From: Acidobacteriota bacterium
GTDB taxonomy: Bacteria > Acidobacteriota > Thermoanaerobaculia > Multivoradales > J023
DNA: 64,000 nucleotides
Direction of reading: 5' to 3'
Assembly: GCA_029263395.1 (NCBI GenBank)
Contig: JAJCXO010000128.1
Coordinates: 1-64,000 of the forward strand
How positions within the stretch are numbered: the first letter of the stretch is position 1; each line of letters begins with the position of its first letter. The notes beneath the pieces were generated by a model. That model had not been told where the DNA came from, ran no database searches, and worked only from the letters and a program-made list of their open reading frames with translations. The translations under genes were made by a program, and so were the position numbers. Below are positions 18,422 to 26,466 of this stretch, one piece after another.

Positions 18422-18488
18422 CCCGATCCCGGTTCCCCTGCCGATCGGGACTTTTTTTGGTTTTTTGGCCGATCACTCAAAGATCGGC
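18422..18488 (+). promoter_or_regulatory. Pair of GATCGG hairpins with T-tracts before comM
   Basis: Hairpin 1 (arms 18422-18428 and 18443-18449, cccgatc/gatcggg) is followed at once by acttttttt and then a second T-run. Hairpin 2 (18468-18474 and 18482-18488, gccgatc/gatcggc) follows 18 bases later. The first has the form of an intrinsic terminator reading rightwards, 67 bases ahead of the comM start. It could be an attenuator of comM, or could stop antisense transcription coming from the dipeptidase gene. Confidence 0.5.
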
Positions 18489-18515
18489 GGACGCTTTTAC
18501 GTCTTATGTAGGTTG

Positions 18516-20033
18516 ATGCTTGCACGAATTCTATCTGCCACTCCTTGGGGCGTCGATGCACGCCCCGTACTCGTCGAGATCGATGTGCACATGGGCCTGC
18601 CCAATATGCAGATTGTCGGTCTCCCCGACGCATCCGTGCGCGAGAGCCGCGAACGGGTGCGCTCGGCGATCAAGAATAGCGGCTTCGAGCTTCCCCCGCG
18701 GGTCATCGTGGTCAATCTTGCACCCGCCGACCTGAAGAAGGAAGGCAACCACCTCGATCTTGCTATCGCTGTGGCTTTGCTCGTCGCGCTCGGGGAAATA
18801 TCCCAAGATGCGTTGGAAGGCCGCCTATTATGCGGCGAGTTGGGCCTGGACGGCAGTGTTCGACCAGTGCGCGGCGGACTCGCCATCGCCGACTGTGCAA
18901 CCCGCGAGGGCCTGCGCGAGCTGTTGTTACCCGCAGCCAATGCCGGTGAAGCGTCAGCACTCGGCAGTCCTCGAGTGATCCCCATCCGCAGCCTCGCCGA
19001 GGCCATCGACCACATCCTGGGACAGTCTCCGATAGCGCCCGGAAGTCGCCAGATTCCTGAGCCGCCAGACTCGACCGGTGGCCCAGACCTATCGGAAGTC
19101 CGTGGCCAACAAGCTGCCAAACGCGCCCTAGAAGTCGCAGCCGCAGGGGGCCACAATCTGTTGTTCATCGGCCCTCCAGGATCCGGCAAAACCATGCTCG
19201 CCCGCAGGCTGCCACCGATTCTGCCACCGCTCAGCCTCGCCGAATCGATCGCCGTCACCAAAATCCACTCGCTGGTGGCCGAAGAGCCGCCGTCGCGGCT
19301 GCTGACCGCTCGTCCCTTCCGCAGCCCTCACTCCGGCATCTCCACCGCTGGTCTCATCGGCGGTGGAACGATCCCCCGCCCCGGCGAAGTCAGCTTGGCC
19401 CATGGCGGCGTGCTGTTCCTCGACGAGCTACCCGAGTTTCGGCGCGACGCTATCGAAGCGCTCAGGCAACCCCTGGAAGATGGCGAAGTCACCATCGTCC
19501 GAACGCGCGCACGGCTCACCTTTCCGGCACGCGTATCGCTGGTCGCGGCACTCAATCCATGCAAATGCGGGCATCTAGGAGACCCGCGGCATCAATGCGC
19601 GTGCTCTCCCCAAGCCATCGAGCGTTACCGCTCCCGCATTTCCGGTCCCCTACTCGACCGCATCGACATGCACGTCGAAGTGCCGGCCATCAGTCTCCAA
19701 GAGCTCAAAGGCCCAGCCGGAGAAACCAGTGCCAACGTCGCCCAGCGCGTCCTAGCTGCCCGCACCATTCAACAGCAACGGCACGGCAAAAACTCTCCAA
19801 CTCCCACCAACGCCGCGATGGGTACCGAGAGCCTACACACCCACTGTGTCCTCGAGCCGACCGCTCAGAAGCTCCTCGACAACGCCTTCGAACGCCTCAA
19901 ACTTTCCGCCCGTGCCGTCACCCGCATCCTCAAGCTCGCCCGCACCGTTGCCGACCTTGATGGCAGTAAACGTATCCGTGCCTCGCACGTTGCCGAGTCC
20001 ATTCAATACCGCAGTCTGGATAGGAGATCGTAG
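18516..20033 (+). CDS. comM: YifB/ComM-family Mg-chelatase-like AAA+ ATPase
   Basis: A 505-aa cytoplasmic hexameric helicase homologous to ComM, which aids branch migration during natural transformation. ATG at 18516 begins the canonical MLARILSATPWGVDARPVLV; the frame remains open upstream but without homology. N-terminal LonC-like domain: VHMGLPNMQIVGLPDASVRE and NLAPADLKKEGNHLDL. AAA+ core: Walker A GPPGSGKTML, Walker B GGVLFLDELPEF and arginine-containing EALRQPLEDGEVTI. A zinc-like motif NPCKCGHLGDPRHQCAC and the C-terminal LKLSARAVTRILKLARTVAD follow. Length equals the family norm. No competence genes are adjacent. Confidence 0.95.
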   Translation: MLARILSATPWGVDARPVLVEIDVHMGLPNMQIVGLPDASVRESRERVRSAIKNSGFELPPRVIVVNLAPADLKKEGNHLDLAIAVALLVALGEISQDALEGRLLCGELGLDGSVRPVRGGLAIADCATREGLRELLLPAANAGEASALGSPRVIPIRSLAEAIDHILGQSPIAPGSRQIPEPPDSTGGPDLSEVRGQQAAKRALEVAAAGGHNLLFIGPPGSGKTMLARRLPPILPPLSLAESIAVTKIHSLVAEEPPSRLLTARPFRSPHSGISTAGLIGGGTIPRPGEVSLAHGGVLFLDELPEFRRDAIEALRQPLEDGEVTIVRTRARLTFPARVSLVAALNPCKCGHLGDPRHQCACSPQAIERYRSRISGPLLDRIDMHVEVPAISLQELKGPAGETSANVAQRVLAARTIQQQRHGKNSPTPTNAAMGTESLHTHCVLEPTAQKLLDNAFERLKLSARAVTRILKLARTVADLDGSKRIRASHVAESIQYRSLDRRS

Positions 20034-20074
20034 CCATGAGAAGAACAGGTCAGCACCTGCACATGCATCAACAC

Positions 20075-20103
20075 TTGCAAACCATGCGTCAATGGCGTAG
20101 TAT
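20075..20103 (+). promoter_or_regulatory. Possible sigma70-type promoter before the toxin-antitoxin pair
   Basis: ttgcaa (20075-20080) and tagtat (20098-20103) are separated by 17 bases. The -10-like box sits only two bases before the ATG at 20106, so transcription from it would start inside the reading frame; a later start codon or another promoter may be used. Confidence 0.25.
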
Positions 20104-20105
20104 CC

Positions 20106-20423
20106 ATGTTGTTCGTTGAGACGCCGCTCTTCACGGCTGATGTTGAGGCTTGGCTCTCTCGGGACGAGTATCGAACCCTCCAGTTGGCACTCTTGCTGCG
20201 ACCCGACGCCGGGAAGGTGATCCCAAAAAGCGGCGGACTTCGCAAGCTGCGCTGGCGCCAGGCGGGCCGTGGTAAGCGCGGCGGAGCTCGGATCGTCTAC
20301 TACTGGATGAACCAAGAAAAGGTTATCTACTTGCTCACGATGTATCGCAAAACAAAACAGTCTGATTTGACGCCCAAGCAGCTGCGGATTTTGCGAACTC
20401 TCGTGCAGGAGCACTTGCGATGA
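20106..20423 (+). CDS. RelE/HigB-type toxin of a type II toxin-antitoxin module
   Basis: A 105-aa basic protein with the RelE-superfamily core: LLLRPDAGKVIPKSGGLRKL, RGKRGGARIVYYW and IYLLTMYRKTKQSDLTPKQL. The KxxGLRKLRWxxxGRGKRGGxRxxYYW pattern is typical of the HigB-2/RelE (PF06296) group, which are ribosome-associated mRNA interferases. The stop overlaps the antitoxin start by four bases (ATGA). Toxin-first order matches HigBA. No strong ribosome site is seen before the ATG at 20106. It lies 72 bp after comM. Confidence 0.88.
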   Translation: MLFVETPLFTADVEAWLSRDEYRTLQLALLLRPDAGKVIPKSGGLRKLRWRQAGRGKRGGARIVYYWMNQEKVIYLLTMYRKTKQSDLTPKQLRILRTLVQEHLR

Positions 20424-20713
20424 ACGACCACGATTTCGAGAAGCTGACACTGAGTCTGAAGCAGGCGGGTGCGATTCGACGCAAGGAAAAGGAGCCGAGT
20501 CGCGTCTTTGAGCTCGATCCTGCTGACATTCAAGGCATTCGCCGACGGCTCGACTGCTCACAGACGGAATTCGCTCTGATGATTGGCGTCTCCGTTGGGA
20601 CCCTGCGCAATTGGGAGCAAGGTCGACGTCGGCCCGAAGGTCCGGCTCGTGCTTTGCTCAAGGTGGCGGAACACGATCCGCGAACTGTCTTCGCGGCTTT
20701 GAACAAGCCCTGA
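20420..20713 (+). CDS. HigA/NadS-type HTH antitoxin
   Basis: A 97-aa Xre-type DNA-binding protein expected to neutralise the adjacent toxin and repress the operon. The helix-turn-helix covers residues ~45-80: RRRLDCSQTEFALMIGVSVG then TLRNWEQGRRRPEGPARALL. The N-terminus is charged and helical (LKQAGAIRRKEKEPSRVFEL), as in antitoxins where this segment wraps the toxin. Translation is coupled through a 4-bp overlap. The cassette is complete and looks functional. Confidence 0.9.
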   Translation: MNDHDFEKLTLSLKQAGAIRRKEKEPSRVFELDPADIQGIRRRLDCSQTEFALMIGVSVGTLRNWEQGRRRPEGPARALLKVAEHDPRTVFAALNKP

Positions 20714-20785
20714 CGCGAACGTTGACCCAAACGGTAACCGGCAACACCGGTGGCGGGTTGAATTCATGGCCCCAAAACGGCCTGA

Positions 20786-21802
20786 CTACAAGCCACTGGG
20801 CAACTCCTGGGCCAAGCGCACAAGTCCTGGATCTACGGCTCCGTAACTCACGATACGAACGTCCAGAGCGACGTCCGCAAAACGTTCCAAGGACCGACGG
20901 ATGGCGCGGTGGATCCATGCCTCTCTGTTGCCGAAGGCCCCGCCACCGAGCTGCGTGAGGAAAACGATAGCGCAACCGTGCTGCTGGGCGTTGAGCACCG
21001 CGGCCCAGAGGGTGGCCTCGTACGCACCTTCGAGGACAAGCGTCGCAAAGGATTCCCAGCGGTCGGAGGCAACCCGGGTGTAACTCACTGGGAGAGCCGA
21101 GCAGAAAACCTGCGAGACCACGGGATACGGCGCCGGGGCGTCGGTCACTTGGACGTTCCAATGGATTCCGATACGGACCAGGTCCCGCAACTCGCTGCGG
21201 CTGTGACGGTCAAGAACCGCAAGCTTGCGATCGATCGTCGCCAGGCCCTCCTCAGAACACAAAGCATAACCGTTGCGCATCGCCCACAGTTCACCGCTAT
21301 GGTTGCCGAGCGCCGTGCCCAGATCCTTCAGGCAGTCGATTTGCCGGTCGTGCGTTTGCCCGACGTGACCGTCGACCGGCGCGAAGTAGTTTCGGTAGAT
21401 CGTCGCAGCACCCGCCGCGATGGCGCAGGCAGGTCCCTGGGTCGCGTCGTCCTGGTAACGGGTGACGCCGTCCTCAGGAGTGATGCCGGGTCCCACCATC
21501 TCGAGCAGGTTGAACTGCGAAGCAACTTGAAAAAGTGCTCTCTCGTGAGCGGCCTCATGATGCATCTGTCGCACGTTGCCACAAACGTTGGTGAGCTTGA
21601 GTTTGCCGGCGAGTGGGCCGAGGGCGCTTCGAGCCCGACCACGGAGTTCCTTCAGAGAAGGAGTTTCCAGTTCACCGGTGGCATATGACTTCCGATTGAT
21701 CTTGGAGTACAAGGCACTACCGGCAACCTCGAGGCCTCTGCGCGTCTCTTCATACGAGAGTTCCTGAAATCCCGTCAGCCGTTCGAACCAGTCCATACTC
21801 AT
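20786..21802 (-). CDS. Conserved protein of unknown function, possibly macro/PARG-like
   Basis: A 338-aa soluble protein with no signal peptide. ATG at 21802 has GGAG eight bases upstream. Striking blocks include LTNVCGNVRQMHHE, ALFQVASQFNLLEMVGP, PEDGVTRYQDDATQGPACAI then AAGAATIYRNYF, and IVFLTQLGGGAFGNREAWIH. The last block, a glycine-rich loop followed by a helix (AIRRSLERF), and the early Asn-rich block recall the ADP-ribose-binding loops of macro/PARG domains, but this is a weak inference from pattern. From memory, similar blocks occur in uncharacterised protist and bacterial proteins; no name is known to me. The gene stands alone next to the toxin-antitoxin pair. Confidence 0.7.
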   Translation of the reverse strand: MSMDWFERLTGFQELSYEETRRGLEVAGSALYSKINRKSYATGELETPSLKELRGRARSALGPLAGKLKLTNVCGNVRQMHHEAAHERALFQVASQFNLLEMVGPGITPEDGVTRYQDDATQGPACAIAAGAATIYRNYFAPVDGHVGQTHDRQIDCLKDLGTALGNHSGELWAMRNGYALCSEEGLATIDRKLAVLDRHSRSELRDLVRIGIHWNVQVTDAPAPYPVVSQVFCSALPVSYTRVASDRWESFATLVLEGAYEATLWAAVLNAQQHGCAIVFLTQLGGGAFGNREAWIHRAIRRSLERFADVALDVRIVSYGAVDPGLVRLAQELPSGL

Positions 21803-21827
21803 GTATATGGCTCCGCATTTGCCAGCA

Positions 21828-21841
21828 GGAGGCGAACCTCC
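21828..21841. promoter_or_regulatory. Short perfect hairpin upstream of the 338-aa protein gene
   Basis: GGAGG and CCTCC pair around a CGAA loop, 26 bases upstream of the leftward ATG at 21802. Possibly a leader hairpin; too short to be sure. Confidence 0.25.
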
Positions 21842-21985
21842 ATGAGTGCGATCCGAGGAGGTTCATTCATGTGGAGACTGTACCCTCGAGTCGGTCTTGG
21901 CGATACTAATGCCCAGATGCTGTCCATCGGGCTGGCTTCGACGAGCACCGCGTTACTGGTATGGTACTCTGCCAGACATTCCAGT

Positions 21986-22324
21986 GTCAGACCGTTTCGA
22001 CACTTGACGAATCGACTCGACGGGGCGTGTCAAACCGTTTCGACACTTGACGAATCAACTCGACGGGGCGCGTCAGACCGTTTCGGCACTTGACGAATCG
22101 ACCCGGCGAGCCACGTCAGACCGTTTCGGCACTGACGAATCGACTCGACGGGCAGCGTCGAATGGTTTCGGCATCGGTAAATCCAGCGGACGAGGACCGT
22201 CAAACCGTCTCGGCGCTTGACGTATCGACAGCGAGCCCCTGTCTGATCGATTCGGCATCCGCAAACCTGGCAAACGAGCCTCGTCAAGGCGATTCGGCGT
22301 CTGCAGATTTAGGCGACGGGATCC
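21986..22324. repeat. Degenerate tandem repeat array 1, eight ~42-43 bp units
   Basis: Units begin near 21986, 22029, 22072, 22115, 22157, 22199, 22241 and 22283. The consensus opens gtcagaccgtttcggcac and then reads ttgacgaatcgactcgacgg. The first three units are 43 bp and nearly identical; the next five are 42 bp and progressively diverged. Both strands carry open frames of 14-residue repeats over the 42-bp part, but the 43-bp units shift the frame, so a conserved protein is not supported. The rest of 21803-22358 holds no convincing gene. Confidence 0.8.
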
Positions 22325-22358
22325 TTCTCCGAATTGGCCAGCACCTCTACACACCACT

Positions 22359-23666
22359 TCATTCGAACAGCTCTGATGTTGCGAGCTGCCTGGCGATACT
22401 CAGCATTTCATCCATTCGCCCTCGAGTCTTGGTGCTGAACCACGAAACTACCAACCCTTTCGACGGAGACACGTAGAGGCCTTGCCCGCCGACACCACCC
22501 TTGTAGAAGTCGCCGTCAGAGGTGACTATGTCCCATTGGCGGGTACTGTGGTGGAACGACTCATCACCAAGATCTTCGTTGTGCCAACCCCTTTGCTCTT
22601 CGGTGGTTAACTCGGGTCGACCGGCTTTTCGGATGTTGTTGAGATAGGCATCGGACACCACGAGATTCTCCCCGACGCGCCCCTTCGGAGTGAAGAGCAT
22701 CCCGTAGCGAGCCAGATCACGCAAAGTGCTGCTGAACCCTCCTCCGCCAAAAGAGTTGCCGTGGGTCGTGGCAGTGATGAAGGCATCGGACTCGGCACCG
22801 GCGCGCCACCAGATCTCACGCTCGACAAAGTCAGAGAAGCGCTCCCCCGAGACGGCCTCCACCAGCCCATTGAGGATCTCGGTATTCACCGAGGTATAGT
22901 CGAAGACTTGACCGGACGGCACGCTCCGAGTCATCTGCGCGATAATGTTCATTGGGTCGGCTAGGACTTGGTCAGTTTCCGGCCACCCGAAGGCGTCGTA
23001 GAAAGTCCAGAAACACGAGTCGGGCTCATTCAGAACTTCCGGGCAGTCGATCCCGGACGCCATGTCCAAGATGTCGATGACCGGAGTGCCTTCCCAGGCG
23101 GTCCCGGCGAGTGGTTTGAGATAGGAGTCGATGGGTCGGCTCACATCGATGCGCCCACGGTCCTCCAGAATCGCTATGGCCGTCGAGACCACAGTCTTCG
23201 AGACCGAGAACCAAATATGTCTGTCGGTGGGTAACATCCGCGGATAGGCCTCGAAGACGATTCGCCCATCGTTGACGACTAGCGCTCCGTCCACTTCAAA
23301 ATTTCCCACGTAATCCGCCAGAGTCGTTTCGCCCGCCCTGACCAAAACCGTGACGTCCCCGATCCCTGCACCTGGGTCCACGGGAAGCGATCTGATCGGC
23401 CCGCTTCGCCTGAGCACGATCTGTGGCCAGAATTCCGACGGGTGTAGGTAGACGTAACGGGTGAGATCCCCGCCCCGTGTCCACTCGGAGAAGGTGGGAT
23501 CGAAGCGTCGATGGATGTCCCTTACCTCCTCCAAGGTAAAGAAGCGATCGGCCTGCGATTGGGCGGAGGTGGCATCCACCATCTCGCTGTCGGTAGCCGG
23601 CGGTTCCATGGCTGGCATACATCCGACTGCCAGGACAAGGACAAGTCCGGCCATTGGCTGTTTCAT
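22359..23666 (-). CDS. Exported serine hydrolase, class C beta-lactamase-related
   Basis: A 435-aa predicted lipoprotein (MKQPMAGLVLVLAVGCMPA, lipobox LAVGC). The catalytic fold spans residues ~110-430. SxxK is SVSKT (in HIWFSVSKTVVSTAIAIL), YxN-like is YTSVN, and the third element is the Gly-rich GGVGGQGLYVSPSKGLVVSW, which replaces the usual K-T-G. Such proteins are esterases or peptidases rather than true lactamases. The start overlaps the stop of the alpha/beta hydrolase gene by four bases, so the two are coupled. It ends against tandem repeat array 1. Confidence 0.87.
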   Translation of the reverse strand: MKQPMAGLVLVLAVGCMPAMEPPATDSEMVDATSAQSQADRFFTLEEVRDIHRRFDPTFSEWTRGGDLTRYVYLHPSEFWPQIVLRRSGPIRSLPVDPGAGIGDVTVLVRAGETTLADYVGNFEVDGALVVNDGRIVFEAYPRMLPTDRHIWFSVSKTVVSTAIAILEDRGRIDVSRPIDSYLKPLAGTAWEGTPVIDILDMASGIDCPEVLNEPDSCFWTFYDAFGWPETDQVLADPMNIIAQMTRSVPSGQVFDYTSVNTEILNGLVEAVSGERFSDFVEREIWWRAGAESDAFITATTHGNSFGGGGFSSTLRDLARYGMLFTPKGRVGENLVVSDAYLNNIRKAGRPELTTEEQRGWHNEDLGDESFHHSTRQWDIVTSDGDFYKGGVGGQGLYVSPSKGLVVSWFSTKTRGRMDEMLSIARQLATSELFE

Positions 23667-24547
23667 TGTCTCGAGCTCGTAATCAACTCGAGCAGTGCCT
23701 CGGTCCAGCGATCCGGAGCTTCGAGCATCGGGTAGTGGCCGACCCGATCGAGAACGGTGAGCCGGCTGCCCGGTGCCTCAGAGTGATGCACCTCGGCTAC
23801 GTCGGCACCGACGATCGGATCCTCGGCTCCCCACAGGAAGCCGAGCGGCAGCTGGCCCTGCTGGAGAGCACCCAACCAGCGGTGCCAGAACAGGACGCGG
23901 TCGCGGAGATACTGAGTGATGTTCGGCAGAACCGCCTTGCCGCCGTCTCGGGTGAGCAGCTCCCACATGGTGTCCAGATCGCTTTGCGACAGGGTGTCTG
24001 GGTCGTGCCAGAGCCGACGCATGTTGCGGTTGAAGACCCGCTGGCTGGACAGGCGCGCCACCAGTGGGCCAAGGGTGTGATTGCGGAGCAACTTCTGGAT
24101 GACTCGGAGCTTGGCCAACTCGATGTGCATGCTGCCGTTGCACAGGGTCATCGACTCGAGATGGACGGGGCGAAAGCCACGATTCCATCGCGCGAGCAGC
24201 TCGGTGGCTACACTGGTGCCGTAGTCATGGCCGAATACGTGGGCGGAGCGCACTCCGAGCCGCTGCCAGAGCAGCAGGGCAACGTCGGCCTGCTCGAGTA
24301 GCGAGTAGGAGTAGTCCCGGGGCTTGTCAGACAGGCCAAAGCCGAGGTGGTCATGAATGACGACCCGGTAGTTGCCGGCCAGGTCGTCCAGCACACGGTA
24401 GTAGTCGTGGGACGAGGTTGGGTAGCCGTGTAGCAACACGAGCGTCGGCTGGTCGTGGGCGCCCTCGGCGCCGGTGTCGACCACGAACAGGGATTGGCCA
24501 TTCAGCGTATGGTACGCCCCTCGGGCTCGCCAGTCCTCGGCTTTCAT
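23663..24547 (-). CDS. Alpha/beta-fold hydrolase (epoxide hydrolase/haloalkane dehalogenase group)
   Basis: A 294-aa cytoplasmic hydrolase. ATG at 24547 has GGAGG seven bases upstream. Oxyanion region LVLLHGYPTSSHDYYRVLDD, then HDHLGFGLSDKP. The nucleophile elbow is GHDYGT with Asp rather than Ser, which points to the haloalkane dehalogenase/epoxide hydrolase branch. The acid lies in FLWGAEDPIVGADVAEV and the His in VLDRVGHYPMLEAPDRW. A helical cap occupies ~130-220. It is the first gene of a two-gene operon with the serine hydrolase. The substrate is unknown. Confidence 0.9.
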   Translation of the reverse strand: MKAEDWRARGAYHTLNGQSLFVVDTGAEGAHDQPTLVLLHGYPTSSHDYYRVLDDLAGNYRVVIHDHLGFGLSDKPRDYSYSLLEQADVALLLWQRLGVRSAHVFGHDYGTSVATELLARWNRGFRPVHLESMTLCNGSMHIELAKLRVIQKLLRNHTLGPLVARLSSQRVFNRNMRRLWHDPDTLSQSDLDTMWELLTRDGGKAVLPNITQYLRDRVLFWHRWLGALQQGQLPLGFLWGAEDPIVGADVAEVHHSEAPGSRLTVLDRVGHYPMLEAPDRWTEALLELITSSRQ

Positions 24548-24646
24548 TGTTGGTCCTCCAGAGGGCACCACTGTAACACTGCACGCCTGGCGGTCGTGCG
24601 CTAGCCGGCGCCTCTAGAGGACCTGCGCCTCTAGGGGACACACGCC

Positions 24647-25543
24647 TCAAAGGAGACTCGCCTTGGCGGGAGGATCCCAGGCGACCTGACGCAAGTGGTA
24701 AGTAATACGCCAGGCGTGATCGGTGCATCTCAGCAACCAGCGGAAGGCATCGAGACGCGCCAGCACAATCTTTCCCGAAGCTTCACTACGTGCCGCAATC
24801 TCGATCGTACGCTCGCGAAAGCCGTCTCGACGCCGACGGAGAACCTGAACCAACCGCTCGAGCTCGTCCTCGGACGAGACGTCCCTAGGTGTGGCGGCGC
24901 CCGTCAGGGCGAGAGCGATCTGGACGACGAGCGGCTGGAGCCTCTCGTCTTGCTTCAGGACCTCGATCGGTGTTGCCTCTTGTAGGCGCGCTGTGAGCCG
25001 AGTCAAATGGTCGAGAGCATGCAAAGACTCCTGGTGGCGAAGGTGGCTTTCCTGACTCTGGCTCTCTTGACTCAGGGGATTCGTCCGGATGCGCTCGAGG
25101 TAGGCGCGGGTGGCGTCGAGACCCTCACGGAGTTCGTTGAATGGTTGTTCTTCTTCGCTGGCGGCATCCAGTTGGCGGCGTAACGCGGCGAAGGCGACAG
25201 AGGTCAAATCGGTCAGGGTCTGCATCGTCGCGTCGATGGCGGCGTCGGCGTCGGCCAGCAGGCGGTCATCGAGTCGCTGCAGAGTCGCCGATCCCTTCTC
25301 GGGCACGATCCAGACGATCAGACGGGCGAACGCAGGGGCAAACGGCAAGACGACGAGCACGCCGAGTACGTTGAACGTCGTGTGGAAAGCGACCAATGCC
25401 ACCTGCGGATCGCCGCGCAGGCCGGAACCGATCCAGGGTGCAACCAGTTGCAGGTAGGTGTCGAGCAGCAGAAAAGCGGCGACGCCCGTCAGGATGTTGT
25501 AGATCACGTGGGCAAAACCCGTACGGCGCGATCGGAGTGCCGG
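24647..25543 (-). pseudogene. 5'-truncated Na/Pi cotransporter (NptA/YjbB-like), C-terminal remnant
   Basis: The readable frame contains only the C-terminal part of the Na/Pi-cotransporter family. It has the end of the second transport repeat (RTGFAHVIYNILTGVAAFLL, then VAFHTTFNVLGVLVVLPFAP) and the cytoplasmic PhoU-like helical domain (residues ~80-285). Family members are about 550-600 aa with two membrane repeats; here the first repeat and most of the second are missing. Homology starts two or three codons after an in-frame TAG at 25544-25546. The sequence beyond is repeat-rich and unrelated. A GTG at 25507 could still give a 286-aa protein, so expression of the PhoU-like part is not excluded. 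Confidence 0.75.
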
Positions 25544-25689
25544 CTACTTCGGTCAGCGCTTCTCGGTCGCGCACGTCTTCGGTGATATCTGCCGGCTTGC
25601 GGGGAGCCGGCTCGCGGCCCCACCCGCTCCAATCATCCCCCACCGTCACCCGAAGATCCTTCATCGGTATCAACACCTCCGAAGGCGAA

Positions 25690-25945
25690 GGTAGCCAGCC
25701 GTTCCCACCCTCCAACTCGCGTCCTGACGACGGGACAAGACGTCTCCAGCCTTCCAACTCCCGCCCCGGGCCCACCAGGAGACGTGTTGTGACGATGGAA
25801 AGCTCTTCTCCCGCCGTTGGCCCCCCTGACCCAACGTGCAACAAGCGTTCTCCCGCGGTCGGACGCGATTCCTGACGATCGAATAGCGTCCTCCCGACGG
25901 GAGAGCCCTTGTTTTGACGACCGAAAGGTCTTCTCCCGGGTGCAG
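25690..25945. repeat. Degenerate tandem repeat array 2, ~42-45 bp units
   Basis: About six diverged units recur around the core gacgatcgaa...tcttctcccg (for example at 25791, 25828, 25874 and 25916), with two 45-bp units before them marked by ccaactcgcg/ccaactcccg. On the leftward strand each 42-bp unit gives a 14-residue Arg-rich repeat. The stretch 25547-26466 holds this array, the TCAGGG repeat and otherwise no gene I can support; ~26160-26466 shows nothing. Confidence 0.6.
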
Positions 25946-26037
25946 TTTTCCGGAACGCTCCGGCGAATCACCCAAACCGGGGCCCAATTCGCCCGATTTG
26001 GCCGAATATCGACCCACAACCGCCCTGAACCTCTAGT

Positions 26038-26118
26038 TCAGGGTCAGTCAGGGTCAGGGTCAGGGTCAGTCAGGGTCAGGGTCAGGGTCAGTCAGGGTCA
26101 GGGTCAGTCAGGGCCAGG
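26038..26118. repeat. TCAGGG short tandem repeat with 22-bp higher-order pattern
   Basis: The stretch consists of TCAGGG hexamers interrupted by TCAG tetramers: one hexamer, TCAG, three hexamers, TCAG, three hexamers, TCAG, two hexamers, TCAG, one hexamer. TCAG plus three hexamers makes a 22-bp higher-order unit. The + strand carries many GGG runs with short spacers and could fold as G-quadruplex DNA. Confidence 0.95.
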
Positions 26119-26466
26119 AATAACGCCGAGCATGAGAGCCCAACTCGATCCCGGCCAGCTATAACGACGCATACGCACACGGTGCGGCAGGACCGCAGGG
26201 CCGGCCACCTCGGCAGCCACCTCGATCACGCTCCAGCTGACGCGGCAACTACGCCAACGACGATTGAAGATCTTCACTCACAACGCTCGTGTCTTAGCGT
26301 CCTTGGAGGAACTCGGTACCAAGCTGAAGTGCGATCTTGACCCGAGGAACGGGGCCAACCATCTCCAGACAAACCCGAACATCGCGTTGACCCCGTAGCT
26401 CGCGTTGATGGCTCCGCCAAAGAAGAGGGACGCAGGCCTCCCTCTCCTTTGGCGGCTTGCCAGACT

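Noticed and set aside
18397-18633. Longer N-terminus (79 extra codons) for the M19 dipeptidase
   Set aside because: It would run through the hairpins and the comM start, is Arg-rich and non-conserved, while GTG 18396 has a good ribosome site and signal peptide.
21986-22324. 42-bp array 1 read as a CRISPR array
   Set aside because: There are no unique spacers between repeats; the similarity covers the whole unit, and no cas genes are nearby.
22073-22476. Open frames of 14-residue repeats on both strands over array 1
   Set aside because: The 43-bp units shift frame, both strands are equally open, and neither has a convincing start; kept as a repeat, not a gene.
26038-26118. TCAGGG array read as a telomere or CRISPR
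   Set aside because: It lies internally, units are 4-6 bp without spacers, and no telomere or Cas gene is present.
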